A DNA stretch of 64,000 nt from Hyphomonadaceae bacterium (GCA_019753105.1 JAIELJ010000007.1:183195-247194); one strand, 5' to 3'; shown: positions 8,730 through 16,843, counted from the stretch's first letter. The notes: generated by a model not told the origin, from the sequence alone. Translations and numbers: made by a program.

Positions 8730-9048
8730 GTTCGCCGTGATTTATCGTTGGCAAGTCGTACCAGGGCTTGAGCCGCAATTCGAGCACGGCTGGAAGCGCG
8801 GCACGGAGCGTATAGCGGCGGAATTCGGCGGCTGGGGGTCTAGGCTCCACAAAGGCGAAAACGGAACCTACGTCGCCTACGCCCAGTGGCCGGATGAGGC
8901 GACCTGGAAGACCGCGATGGAAAGCCGGATGTATCACTCGGACGATGAGGCGAGGCGCATGTATCGCGAAGCCATCGTGCCAGAGACATTCGAGACTTTG
9001 TTCGCTGGTGAAGTGGTTGACGACCTCTTGGTTTTGCGCCGGCCATGA
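8728..9048 (+). CDS. Antibiotic-biosynthesis-monooxygenase-like (ABM fold) small protein
   Basis: The 106-residue product begins MFAVIYRWQVVPG, the first strand of a ferredoxin-like ABM fold, and continues with amphipathic helices and the strand YVAYAQWPDE. ABM proteins include small cofactor-free oxygenases and haem-degrading enzymes, but many have no known substrate, so no reaction is assigned. A purine-rich GGAGGGGGAGAGGA tract precedes the ATG. It overlaps tadA by four bases (ATGA), so the two should be translated together. The start codon overlaps that of divergent rluB. Confidence 0.8.
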   Translation: MFAVIYRWQVVPGLEPQFEHGWKRGTERIAAEFGGWGSRLHKGENGTYVAYAQWPDEATWKTAMESRMYHSDDEARRMYREAIVPETFETLFAGEVVDDLLVLRRP

Positions 9049-9494
9049 GCGACGAAGCTCATATGGCGCGTGCGATGGCGTTGGCGCGCGCAGCGGCCGA
9101 GGCCGGCGAAGCGCCGATCGGCTGCGTGATCGCCGATGGCGATACCGTGATCGCTGAAGGCGCCAACGCGCCGATCGCTCTGCATGATCCGACAGCGCAT
9201 GCGGAAATCGTCGCGCTGAGGAAGGCGGCTGCCAATTTGCAGAACTATCGCCTGAAGCCTGGCCTCACGCTCTATGTCACGCTCGAACCTTGCGCGATGT
9301 GCGCCGGCGCCATCTCGAATGCGCGTATTGCACGGGTCGTGTATGCGGCGAGCGATCCCAAAGGCGGCGGCGTCGCCCATGGGGCGCGCCTGTTTGACCA
9401 GCCGACCTGTCACTGGAAACCTGAAGTCGCGAGCGGGCTGATGGCGGATGAATCGTCTCAGATGCTCAAGGATTTCTTCAAAGCGAGGAGATGA
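9045..9494 (+). CDS. tadA: tRNA-specific adenosine deaminase TadA
   Basis: TadA converts adenosine 34 to inosine in the anticodon of tRNA-Arg(ACG), letting one tRNA read several arginine codons. The 149-residue protein has the cytidine/deoxycytidylate deaminase zinc site: HAE at 52-54 (His ligand and catalytic Glu) and PCAMC at 82-86 (two Cys ligands). IGCVIADGD and the later helix with YAASDPKGG are also typical. It is coupled to the upstream ABM-like gene by an ATGA overlap. Proximity to rluB and rsmD is a common alphaproteobacterial arrangement. Confidence 0.95.
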   Translation: MSDEAHMARAMALARAAAEAGEAPIGCVIADGDTVIAEGANAPIALHDPTAHAEIVALRKAAANLQNYRLKPGLTLYVTLEPCAMCAGAISNARIARVVYAASDPKGGGVAHGARLFDQPTCHWKPEVASGLMADESSQMLKDFFKARR

Positions 9495-9574
9495 GGCAAT
9501 GGGCATTAGGCAATAGGCCGTAGCGACGTTGAAGAACGCGCTTGCCTAATGCCCACTGCCCATTGCCTACTGCC
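9495..9574. repeat. Imperfect inverted and tandem-like repeat before the MaoC gene
   Basis: A run built from short related words (GGCAATGGGCATTAGGCAATAGGC, read as 9495-9518 in two blocks) is mirrored at 9544-9574. GGGCATTAGGC (9501-9511) pairs with GCCTAATGCCC (9544-9554), and GGCAATGGGC (9495-9504) pairs with GCCCATTGCC (9558-9567). The right arm ends seven bases before the ATG of the next gene, leaving no Shine-Dalgarno. Confidence 0.75.
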
Positions 9575-9580
9575 CCAACC

Positions 9581-10024
9581 ATGACCCTTCCCGAAACCCA
9601 AACACTCTATTTCGAAGATGTCTCCGTCGGCATGCGCGAGTCTTACTCGAAGCATGTGAAATCATCCGACGTCGTCGGCTTCGCCGAGATCAGCGGTGAT
9701 CGCAATCCGATCCACCTCTCCGAACACTTCGCGGCGCAAACACCGTTCGGCGGGCGCATCGCGCACGGGCTTTACACGGCGAGCTTGATCTCCGCCGTTA
9801 TCGGCACGCGCTTGCCGGGGCCGGGCGCGATCTACATTTCGCAGACGCTCCGTTTCCTCGCACCGGTCCGTATCGGCGATACAGTAATCGCGAGCGTCGA
9901 GATTGTGGAGCTGGTCGAGAAGGGCCGGCGGGCGAAATTGCGTTGCGAGTGCAAGGTCGGCGATACGCTGGTGCTTGAAGGTGAAGCTGAAGTGAAGATC
10001 CCGGCTCGGCCAGTGGCGCAATAA
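9581..10024 (+). CDS. MaoC-family (R)-specific enoyl-CoA hydratase-like protein
   Basis: The 147-residue hot-dog-fold protein has the hydratase-2 signature: SGDRNPIH, with Asp40 and His45 as the predicted catalytic pair, followed by FGGRIAHGLYTASL. PhaJ-type members hydrate trans-2-enoyl-CoA to (R)-3-hydroxyacyl-CoA, linking beta-oxidation to polyhydroxyalkanoate or other pathways. The true substrate is unknown. ATG 9581 fits the family start but lacks a ribosome binding site, since the repeat before it occupies that position. A TTG at 9542 in frame is the alternative. A strong terminator follows. Confidence 0.88.
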   Translation: MTLPETQTLYFEDVSVGMRESYSKHVKSSDVVGFAEISGDRNPIHLSEHFAAQTPFGGRIAHGLYTASLISAVIGTRLPGPGAIYISQTLRFLAPVRIGDTVIASVEIVELVEKGRRAKLRCECKVGDTLVLEGEAEVKIPARPVAQ

Positions 10025-10056
10025 AGGAGCGCGGGTCTGAAAACCCGCGCTTCTTT
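10023..10056. terminator. Bidirectional rho-independent terminator
   Basis: A 14-base stem (10023-10036 with 10043-10056, a single G-T pair) surrounds a CTGAAA loop. A-rich and T-rich ends flank it (AAAGGAGCGCGGGT and ACCCGCGCTTCTTT), so it can work on both strands. It separates the convergent MaoC and ribF genes and includes part of the ribF stop codon. Confidence 0.88.
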
Positions 10057-10984
10057 AAGCGTCCACCAACGCGCGCCGCGCATTGATCACGTCCTGCGTC
10101 ATTTGCCGGCGTAGGGCGTTTGTATCGTCAAACTTATCCTCGTCCCTCAGGAACGCGATGAGCTCGACCTCGATATGTTTGCCGTAGAGGTCGCCGCTGA
10201 AATCGAACAAGTGCGCTTCAAGCAGAGGCGCCGGCAGCGCGCCAACCGTCGGGTTCACGCCCACGCTCGCGGCGCCCGGCAACAGCACGCCATGACCCAG
10301 GTCAACGCGCACGGCATAGACGCCCAGACGCGGTCGAACATAATCGCCGAGACTTAGGTTTGCTGTCGGGAAGCCGAACTCCCGCCCGCGCTGAAAGCCA
10401 CGCTGCACTTCGCCTTCGATCGCCCAAGGCCGCGTCAGCATCGCGCGCGCTTTATCCATCGCGCCCGCAGCGATCGCTTCGCGGATGACGGTGGAGGAGA
10501 CGCGCAGATTATCCTCACTGCTCACCTCGCCGATCGCATCGACGGTAAAGCCCAGCTCTTGCCCAAGCTTGGTTAGGCTCGTGACATCGCCCATGCGCTT
10601 GTGACCAAAGCGGAAGTCATCGCCGACGCTGATATGGCCCGCGCCCAACGCATCCTTCAACAGCTTCTCGGCAAACACGCGATCGCTCGACCCCGCAAGT
10701 GCTGCATCGAAGCCAATCTCGAACACTTCCTCAACGCCCAGCTCCGCCAGAGCGCGTGCGCGTTGCGCATTGCTTTGCAAGCGAAAGGGCGGCGCATCGG
10801 GTTGAAAGAAGCGACGAGGGTGCGGTTCGAATACCGCAGCGCCGAGCGCAATGCCGCGTTCCTCGGCGATCGCACGCGCGGAAGCGACGACAGCTTGGTG
10901 CCCCAAATGCACGCCGTCGAAATTGCCGAGCGCGATCGCCGCGCCGCGCGCATCGTCGGGGACAGAGGAGGAGGGAGCGTTCAT
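10055..10984 (-). CDS. ribF: Bifunctional riboflavin kinase / FAD synthetase RibF
   Basis: RibF phosphorylates riboflavin to FMN and adenylates FMN to FAD. The N-terminal nucleotidyltransferase half has ALGNFDGVHLGHQ (18-30) and later GDDFRFGHKR and STVIREAI. The C-terminal kinase half has GREFGFPTANL and GVNPT. Starting at ATG 10984 gives 309 residues, the usual length. The open frame continues upstream to 11080, and a start a few codons earlier cannot be excluded because AAGGA directly abuts this ATG. No FMN riboswitch was recognised upstream. Confidence 0.95.
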   Translation of the reverse strand: MNAPSSSVPDDARGAAIALGNFDGVHLGHQAVVASARAIAEERGIALGAAVFEPHPRRFFQPDAPPFRLQSNAQRARALAELGVEEVFEIGFDAALAGSSDRVFAEKLLKDALGAGHISVGDDFRFGHKRMGDVTSLTKLGQELGFTVDAIGEVSSEDNLRVSSTVIREAIAAGAMDKARAMLTRPWAIEGEVQRGFQRGREFGFPTANLSLGDYVRPRLGVYAVRVDLGHGVLLPGAASVGVNPTVGALPAPLLEAHLFDFSGDLYGKHIEVELIAFLRDEDKFDDTNALRRQMTQDVINARRALVDA

Positions 10985-11256
10985 TCCTTCACAAAGTCTT
11001 GTGGTTTTGAGCCAATCGCAGTCGCGTGTGTTGCCGAGTGATAACCAAACACCGCGCGAAAAGCGCCCGCGTTCATTCATACTTAAGCGCTACTTTACCG
11101 AAAATTCTCACGTCTTTGCTATCTATGATCCCATAACACGGCGCAAAAAGAGCCGGGTAAGGCATCGCTGCCGGATCGTCGCACCCCGATCCGGCAGCGC
11201 GCCGGTCCCCGTGCTGACACAACAAAAGCGTCGTCGGGTCTTGGGGACGAGTGGCC

Positions 11257-11634
11257 ATGTCAGTTTCAACGATGCCGATCCTTATCGTGGACGATTACAA
11301 CACGATGATCCGCATCCTGCGGAACCTGCTGCGCCAGCTCGGCTTCACCAATATCGACGAAGCGTCTGACGGGCGCACGGCGCTCGCCAAGATGCAATCG
11401 AAAAACTACGCGTTCGTCATCTCCGATTGGAGCATGAGCTCGATGTCGGGCATCGAGCTTTTGAAGCAGGCGCGCGCGAACGAGAAGACGGCCGACACCC
11501 CGTTCGTTATGCTGGCCAACGACAACGAAGAAGGCCAAGCCGAGCAACGCGCCGGCGCGAGTTCTTATCTCGTCAAGCCGTTCACGGCGCAGGCGCTCAA
11601 AGAGCGGCTCGTGCCCGTCATCGGCGCATTCTAA
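11257..11634 (+). CDS. Single-domain CheY-like response regulator
   Basis: The 125-residue receiver has the acidic pair D12-D13 (VDDYNTM), the phosphoacceptor D57 (VISDWSM) and K107 (LVKPF). It has no output domain and closely follows flagellar CheY. At the position of the conserved signalling Thr87 of E. coli CheY it has Ala (VMLANDNEE). The start ATG 11257 is 9 bases from GGGGA; the in-frame GTG at 11251 is too close. It stands alone, without chemotaxis genes beside it, so its kinase and target are unknown. Confidence 0.9.
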   Translation: MSVSTMPILIVDDYNTMIRILRNLLRQLGFTNIDEASDGRTALAKMQSKNYAFVISDWSMSSMSGIELLKQARANEKTADTPFVMLANDNEEGQAEQRAGASSYLVKPFTAQALKERLVPVIGAF

Positions 11635-11701
11635 GTCACAAAAAGCAACGAGCGCGGCGGTTGCCCGCGCGCGCTCGGCTTATCTCAACGCTGAAGCTCG
11701 C

Positions 11702-12067
11702 TTAGCGCTTCATCGCGCCTTTCTTGGCCGCTTTCTTTTTGGGTGCGGCCTTCTTCATCGTCTTTTTCGCGGTCGCTTTCTTCGCGGCTGGCTTTTTCGC
11801 TGCGACCTTCTTCGGCGCAGGCTTGGCCTTGGCCGTCTTTTTCTTCGTGACCTTCTTTGCGGTCTTCTTGACGGTCTTCACCGCTGTTTCGAGCGCGCTC
11901 TTCATCGTATTCACGACAGCTTCAGCAGCCTCGGCGCCGCTCTTCTTGCGGAGGTCGGCTGCATGAGCGCGCTTAAACGTCTGGATGTCCTTGAACGTCC
12001 CATCCTTTGCGCGCTTGGCGTACAGCTTCGTACCCTTGCTCGTGCGATGCGTGGTTCTACGCGCCAT
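11702..12067 (-). CDS. Lysine/alanine-rich histone H1-like protein
   Basis: The 121-residue protein has a short conserved-looking head (MARRTTHRTSKGTKLYAKR, then TFKDIQTFKRAHAADLR) and from about residue 63 a tail made almost only of Lys, Ala, Pro and Thr (KKTAKK, KKPAAKK repeats). Such tails bind DNA or RNA in Hc1/AlgP-like proteins, so nucleoid association is likely. The direct role is inferred from composition. Composition bias also means homology searches would be unreliable for the tail. It is a single gene, convergent to the CheY-like gene. Confidence 0.8.
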   Translation of the reverse strand: MARRTTHRTSKGTKLYAKRAKDGTFKDIQTFKRAHAADLRKKSGAEAAEAVVNTMKSALETAVKTVKKTAKKVTKKKTAKAKPAPKKVAAKKPAAKKATAKKTMKKAAPKKKAAKKGAMKR

Positions 12068-12121
12068 GTTTGGCTCCTGAAATGATCGACGCGCGAAATG
12101 TAGGGCGAGTCCGGCGAAGGC

Positions 12122-12892
12122 TCAAACCGCGGTTTGTCCGCCGTCGATGACGAAGGTCTGGCCGGTGGTGAAGGCGCCGGCTTTGCCTGCGAGGAATACC
12201 GCCATGCCGGCGATTTCATCGGGCTCGCCGATGCGTCCGAGCGGCGAGCGCGAGGTCGCGGACTTCAGGATGTCGGGGTTTTCCCAGAGCGCGCGGGCGA
12301 AATCGGTTTTGACCAGGCCGGGCGCGATCGTGTTGACGCGAATATTGTCCGGCCCGAACTCGGCCGCAAGATTGCGCGCGAGCTGCATGTCGGCGGCTTT
12401 CGAAATGCCATACGCGCCGATGACAGGCGTGCCGCGAACGCCGGCGATGGAAGAGACGAGGATGATCGCGCCATCCTTACGCGCGCGCATTTGCGGCGCG
12501 ACCATTTGGATCAGCCAGTGGTTCGAGACGATGTTGTTCTGCAGGATCTTATGGAACTGATCGTCGGCCATATTGCCCATCGGGCCGAAATAGGGGTTCG
12601 ACGCGGCGTTGCAGACGAGGATGTCAATCTGGCCGAACGCCTTGTTGGTTTCATCGACTAGCGTTTGCAGCGCTTCCTTCACCGCGATGTTCGCCGCCAC
12701 CGCGATCGTCGCCTTGCGGCCGACGAGATCGTTGATCTCTTTCACCGCTTCTTCGCAGGCATCGAGCTTCCGCGAAGAGATGACGACATTGGCGCCCTGT
12801 TCCGCCAGCCTGTGCGCGATCGCCTTGCCGATGCCTTTGGACGAGCCGGTTACGATTGCCGTCTTGCCGGTAAGATCGAACAGATTGGCCAC
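12122..12892 (-). CDS. Short-chain dehydrogenase/reductase
   Basis: This is a classical SDR of 256 residues: the Rossmann motif TGSSKGIG at 15-22, NAAS around 95-98, catalytic serine at 147-148, and YxxxK with Y161 and K165. Arg41 after the second strand (VVISSRK) suggests preference for NADP(H). The C-terminus (GQTFVIDGGQTAV) is typical of FabG-like and 3-hydroxyacyl dehydrogenases. The substrate cannot be told from the sequence. It is monocistronic. Confidence 0.9.
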   Translation of the reverse strand: MANLFDLTGKTAIVTGSSKGIGKAIAHRLAEQGANVVISSRKLDACEEAVKEINDLVGRKATIAVAANIAVKEALQTLVDETNKAFGQIDILVCNAASNPYFGPMGNMADDQFHKILQNNIVSNHWLIQMVAPQMRARKDGAIILVSSIAGVRGTPVIGAYGISKAADMQLARNLAAEFGPDNIRVNTIAPGLVKTDFARALWENPDILKSATSRSPLGRIGEPDEIAGMAVFLAGKAGAFTTGQTFVIDGGQTAV

Positions 12893-12970
12893 GCGACGTC
12901 TCCCTGTTATGTGGCGCTTAGTCTAGGCGCGGCGCGCTTTGGCGGTCTAGGCTGACCTTGGAGGAACGGC

Positions 12971-13906
12971 ATGCGGCGCTTGATTTTGGCTGGTTTGATT
13001 GCGGTGGCAGGCTTGGCCGCGTGCGAGCGCCGTGCGGCTGATCCTATGGCGCAAAACCGTGACGTGTGTGCGGATAATGACCGCGAATCCGCTGAACGCG
13101 TCGCGGCCTGTTCTGCGCTGATCGATAGCGGTGAACTGGACGAAGCGGCGCGTGCGGAGGCGCAGGCACATCGTGGTTCGGCGTATCGCGAAGCGGGGCA
13201 GGTGACGCCCGCGTTGCGCGATTTCGAAGCTGTGCTGCGCGTGAACGAGGGCAACGCGGAAGCTTTGGCGGGGCGGGCGTACATCTTGGTCGCGAGCGGG
13301 CAGCTCGATGCCGCTGAGGTGTTCGTCGGGCGCTTGTCTGAAACAGGCGAACGGGCCGCGGATGCGCATTTCCTGACTGGCGAAATCGCCCAAGCGCGCG
13401 GCGATCACGCGTCCGCCTTGGCAAGCTATAGCGCCGCCATCGAGGCGGACCGCGACATGGCGATCGCCTATGCGCGGCGCGGGCGCGCCAAGCAGGCGAT
13501 GGACATGATCGATGAAGCCCTCGGCGATTTCGACGCGGCGCTGAACCGCGATGCGAGCCTGGTCGATGCCCGTGCTGGCCGCTGCTGGCTGAGCTTGCAG
13601 CAAGAGCGCGATCTTACCCGGGCGCGCTCTGATGCTGAGACAGCGGTCGCGGCGGCGCCGAACAATGTCGAAGCGCAGCTGTGCCGCGGCATTTTACAAT
13701 TGCGCGGCGAAGAATGGACGCAGGCGAAATCGTCATTCGAAGCGGCGCTTGAAGTCGAGCCCGGCAATCCTGTCGGCCTGTTCGGACGCGGCGTTGCGCG
13801 GCGGCGTTCGGGCGATAGCGATGGGCGCGAGGACATGAACCAGGCGCGCGATTTCGATCGGCATATCGGCGAGCGGTTCGATGACTGGGGTGTGCGAACG
13901 TTTTAG
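12971..13906 (+). CDS. TPR-repeat lipoprotein
   Basis: The 311-residue protein has a lipoprotein signal (VAGLAAC, Cys18 as the lipidated residue) and then at least six tetratricopeptide-like repeats through to the end (for example HRGSAYREAGQVTPALRDFEAVL, given here in part as AYREAGQ). It should sit in the periplasm attached to a membrane and act as a protein-interaction scaffold. No enzyme domain is visible. Its end overlaps the convergent HAD gene by four bases. Confidence 0.82.
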   Translation: MRRLILAGLIAVAGLAACERRAADPMAQNRDVCADNDRESAERVAACSALIDSGELDEAARAEAQAHRGSAYREAGQVTPALRDFEAVLRVNEGNAEALAGRAYILVASGQLDAAEVFVGRLSETGERAADAHFLTGEIAQARGDHASALASYSAAIEADRDMAIAYARRGRAKQAMDMIDEALGDFDAALNRDASLVDARAGRCWLSLQQERDLTRARSDAETAVAAAPNNVEAQLCRGILQLRGEEWTQAKSSFEAALEVEPGNPVGLFGRGVARRRSGDSDGREDMNQARDFDRHIGERFDDWGVRTF

Positions 13907-14751
13907 CGCAGCGCCGTCATGGCGTAGTGCGCGCGAACATTCTCCGCGCTAAGCGCCAATTTGACTTTATCGGCGTCCATTTCGCCTTCCGTCCATAACG
14001 CTTCGCCGTGCATGCCGGAGGCGATGAAGAGGCAATCGAGATCTTGCGCATTAGCGCCGGCGACATCGGTTGGGATGCCATCGCCGATGCAGAGGATGCG
14101 ATCGCGCTTTACCGCACGGATCGCCTCAAGTTCACGCGACGCCAGCTCATAGATCGGCGGCCACGGTTTGCCCGCCATGACGACGCGGCCACCAAGTGCT
14201 GCGTAATCGCGCGCAATCGCGCCGGCGCACCAGATCATGCGATCGCCCCATTGCACTACGATGTCGGGATTGGCGCAGAGCATATCGAGTTCGCGAGCCC
14301 GCGCGTCGCGCAGAGTGTCGGCGTAGTCAGCGGGCGTTTCATCGTCGCGGTTGAGCCCGGAAATGGCTACGAACTTGGCTTGATCGAGCGGCGCTTCTTT
14401 GAGCCCCAAGCCTTCCCAGAGCGCGCGGTCGTACTCGTAAGGACCGATCCGGAACATAGGGCCAGGCGCACGGGCGGCGAGTTCAGCGCGGATCGCATCG
14501 CCGGAAGTGACGATCGCATCCCATGCATCGCGCGGCACGCCCGCGCGATCGAGCTGTGGCGGGATCGTGTCGCGCGGTTTCGGCACATTGGTGACAAGGA
14601 TCACGGTTTTGCCCGCGGCGCGGATGCGCTGCAAAGCGCGCGTCGCATCTGCATAAGCAGCGCGGCCGTTGTGAATAACGCCCCACACATCGCAGAAGAA
14701 CGCGTCGTATTGATCGGCGATGGCGTCGATAGATTGAATGACGTGTGTCAC
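13903..14751 (-). CDS. HAD-family hydrolase (TIGR01459-type, NagD-like)
   Basis: The 282-residue protein has a HAD motif I of the form CDVWGVIHNG (nucleophile Asp21), motif II around LVTNV, and motif III/IV around KPWPP and IGDGIPTDVAGA. This matches the NagD-like subclass, which dephosphorylates sugar or nucleotide phosphates in the cytosol. The physiological substrate is unknown. Its ATG overlaps the stop of the kinase-like gene upstream by four bases (ATGA), suggesting joint translation and a shared small-metabolite pathway. Confidence 0.88.
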   Translation of the reverse strand: MTHVIQSIDAIADQYDAFFCDVWGVIHNGRAAYADATRALQRIRAAGKTVILVTNVPKPRDTIPPQLDRAGVPRDAWDAIVTSGDAIRAELAARAPGPMFRIGPYEYDRALWEGLGLKEAPLDQAKFVAISGLNRDDETPADYADTLRDARARELDMLCANPDIVVQWGDRMIWCAGAIARDYAALGGRVVMAGKPWPPIYELASRELEAIRAVKRDRILCIGDGIPTDVAGANAQDLDCLFIASGMHGEALWTEGEMDADKVKLALSAENVRAHYAMTALR

Positions 14752-15359
14752 GCGAGCTTTTCCAGAATGCGGGCGGCATCGGCATCGGCGTAGTCCGGGC
14801 CCGCTTCGGGCGGAGACGTGAGAACAAGATCAGCACATGCCCTTTGTGGCGCCACATGGGCCTCGTGCATCGGCCGCACGGTGAAGAAGAACTGCATCAA
14901 CACCGAACGCGGCGAGCGGCCGCGGGTCTCGACATCGCGGATCATGCGCCGGCCCAAGCGCAGTGCTTCGTCGGCTTCGATAAACACCCTGAGATCGAAG
15001 AGCGCACGCAAATCCGGCGAGCCAAGCAGGTGGATGCCCTCAACAATGACGAAGTCAGCGTGGGCGATGCGCTCCACGCGCGGCAAGCGGCGATGCGTGA
15101 CAAGATCGTAGACCGGTTTGTCGAAGGCGGCGCCGCTCTTGGCGAGCGCAAGATGCTCAACCAGGAGCGAGTGCTCTTTCGCTTTCGGCTCATCGAAATT
15201 GTGCGTGGCCGCATCAAAGTTGGCGACCGTGGACGAGCAGCGGTAATAATCGTCCTCGGCGATAACGACGGCGCCCGCGCCGAGCTTCCGCGCAAGCGCG
15301 CGTGCAACCGTGGTTTTGCCAGCGCCTGAGCCGCCTGTGATGGCGATAATCTTAGTCAC
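14748..15359 (-). CDS. Uridine kinase-like P-loop NTPase
   Basis: Starting at GTG 15359 gives 203 residues beginning VTKIIAITGGSGAGKTT, with the Walker A at 9-17 directly behind the first strand, as in uridine kinase and phosphoribulokinase relatives. DDYYR after the second strand and the VEGIHLL segment match substrate-binding and Walker B regions of that family. It probably phosphorylates a nucleoside or another small hydroxyl compound. The longer frame to 15410 adds an unlikely N-terminus. It is coupled to the HAD gene, so kinase and phosphatase may act on related substrates. Confidence 0.8.
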   Translation of the reverse strand: MTKIIAITGGSGAGKTTVARALARKLGAGAVVIAEDDYYRCSSTVANFDAATHNFDEPKAKEHSLLVEHLALAKSGAAFDKPVYDLVTHRRLPRVERIAHADFVIVEGIHLLGSPDLRALFDLRVFIEADEALRLGRRMIRDVETRGRSPRSVLMQFFFTVRPMHEAHVAPQRACADLVLTSPPEAGPDYADADAARILEKLA

Positions 15360-15437
15360 GGTGGTCAGTCGCTCGCGGGCAATGAAATGGTGCTGGCGAG
15401 CGTCTAGCACAGTGCCGCACGGCGTGGGTACGCCCGC

Positions 15438-16766
15438 TTATGCGATCCGCCCGTTTTGCTTCAACAAGAACTCGCGCGGCGGCGCGGTTTCTTCCATCAG
15501 GCTTTCCTTGATGGCCCGTGGCGCGCCGAAGAGGTGGCCTTGACCATAGGGCACGTCGAGGTCGAGCACTTCAAGCACGGCGTCTTCAGTCTCGATGCGC
15601 TCGGCGATGAGATCGATGCCGTAGCGCTGATAGATCGCCGAGATATCCGCCGCCGCAATCTCGCGCGTGATCGCCGAGCGCGGCCGCAGGCCACGGATGA
15701 CGGTCTGTTCCACCATCGTCATCGCCGAGATCTTCACGTACTTCACGCCGGAGCGCTCCAGATCGGGCAGATCGATCTCGGTATTAGTGACGCGGTCGAT
15801 CGAAAAGCGGAAGCCGAGATCGACCAGCTTGCCCATGGCGCGCGCTTCGATCGAGGTGCGATTTTCGTAGGCGTCTTGCGGGATCTCAAAAATCACGCTG
15901 CCGGCAAGGTCGCGATTGTCACGCATAAAGTCGAGAAATTGCGGGAAGAATTGCTCATCGGAGAGCGCGGCGGGGCTGATGTTGCAGAAGATGCCGACGC
16001 GGCGATCTTGCTTCATCAGTTTGCGCACGATCTGCACGCAACGGAAGAGCAGCACGTTGTCGATCGTTGACATCAATCCCGCTTGCTCGGCGGCGGGGAT
16101 GAATTCCTGCGGCAGGATCAGGCGGCCGCTCGCGTCCTTCAGACGCGTAAAGCCTTCGTAGAAGGCGGTTTTGCGCTGTGGCAATTGCACGATCGGCTGC
16201 AGGAAAAGCTCGACGCGGTTTTCCAGCAACGCCTCGCGGACCATATCCATTGGCCCGCGCGCGGCACTCGGATTGAGCGGCGTCACGCCGGCGCTTTGAA
16301 TCGTGTTTAACCGCGCATCCATCGCGGCGCCGAGCTTGTCGACAATCTGTTCGATGATGCGGGTTTCGATCTGTGGCGGCCCGGATTGATATTGCGGCGT
16401 TTCGATCTGTGGCGCGCCGAACGATTGCGAGCCTACGGCCGCTTCGATCTGGTCGATGCGCGTTTGCATCGCGTCGATGTCAGCGGTGACTTCCCGATGC
16501 GCGACGCGCAAACGCTCCATGTCACGCTTGATCACTTTCTCTGCATCGCCCACGCGGCTCGACGCAGCTGTGGTGGAGATGCTCGCGTGCGTTACGGCGC
16601 AAGCGCAGAAGAGCGCGATGCCGCCGAGGAAGGACGCGCCGATATCCTGGCCGCCGACTTGCGTGAGCGCGATCCCGACGGTCGTCGAGATAGTGGCGTA
16701 AGCCACATAGAGCAGGATGTGCGTGATGATGGGCATTTTTTGCCGTCCGAATCTCTCCGCCATCAT
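15438..16766 (-). CDS. TipF-like membrane protein with degenerate EAL domain
   Basis: The 442-residue protein has two N-terminal membrane segments (about 13-36 and 42-62), a coiled coil (about 72-112), a Pro/Gln-rich linker and a C-terminal EAL domain (about 172-430). The EAL signature reads YEGFTRL (203-209). Asn262, Glu294, Asp324, Lys345 and Glu389 are kept, but the second Asp of DDFG is Arg325 and loop 6 is changed. This is the architecture of TipF, the Caulobacter c-di-GMP receptor that sites the flagellum. Binding rather than hydrolysis of c-di-GMP is therefore likely. No flagellar genes are adjacent. Confidence 0.8.
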   Translation of the reverse strand: MMAERFGRQKMPIITHILLYVAYATISTTVGIALTQVGGQDIGASFLGGIALFCACAVTHASISTTAASSRVGDAEKVIKRDMERLRVAHREVTADIDAMQTRIDQIEAAVGSQSFGAPQIETPQYQSGPPQIETRIIEQIVDKLGAAMDARLNTIQSAGVTPLNPSAARGPMDMVREALLENRVELFLQPIVQLPQRKTAFYEGFTRLKDASGRLILPQEFIPAAEQAGLMSTIDNVLLFRCVQIVRKLMKQDRRVGIFCNISPAALSDEQFFPQFLDFMRDNRDLAGSVIFEIPQDAYENRTSIEARAMGKLVDLGFRFSIDRVTNTEIDLPDLERSGVKYVKISAMTMVEQTVIRGLRPRSAITREIAAADISAIYQRYGIDLIAERIETEDAVLEVLDLDVPYGQGHLFGAPRAIKESLMEETAPPREFLLKQNGRIA

Positions 16767-16814
16767 GGGGCAGGCGCGCTGGTTTCCGGAGCATTAACCA
16801 AGCGACAAAGGGTC

Positions 16815-16843
16815 TTGACGAAATTATTGTAAGACGATAATAG
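16815..16843 (+). promoter_or_regulatory. Sigma70-type promoter of the DUF2975/XRE operon
   Basis: TTGACG (16815-16820) and TAATAG (16838-16843) are separated by exactly 17 bases. The -10 lies inside a perfect inverted repeat. A GAGGAG ribosome binding site (16859-16864) and ATG 16873 follow, so the leader is short. Confidence 0.75.
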
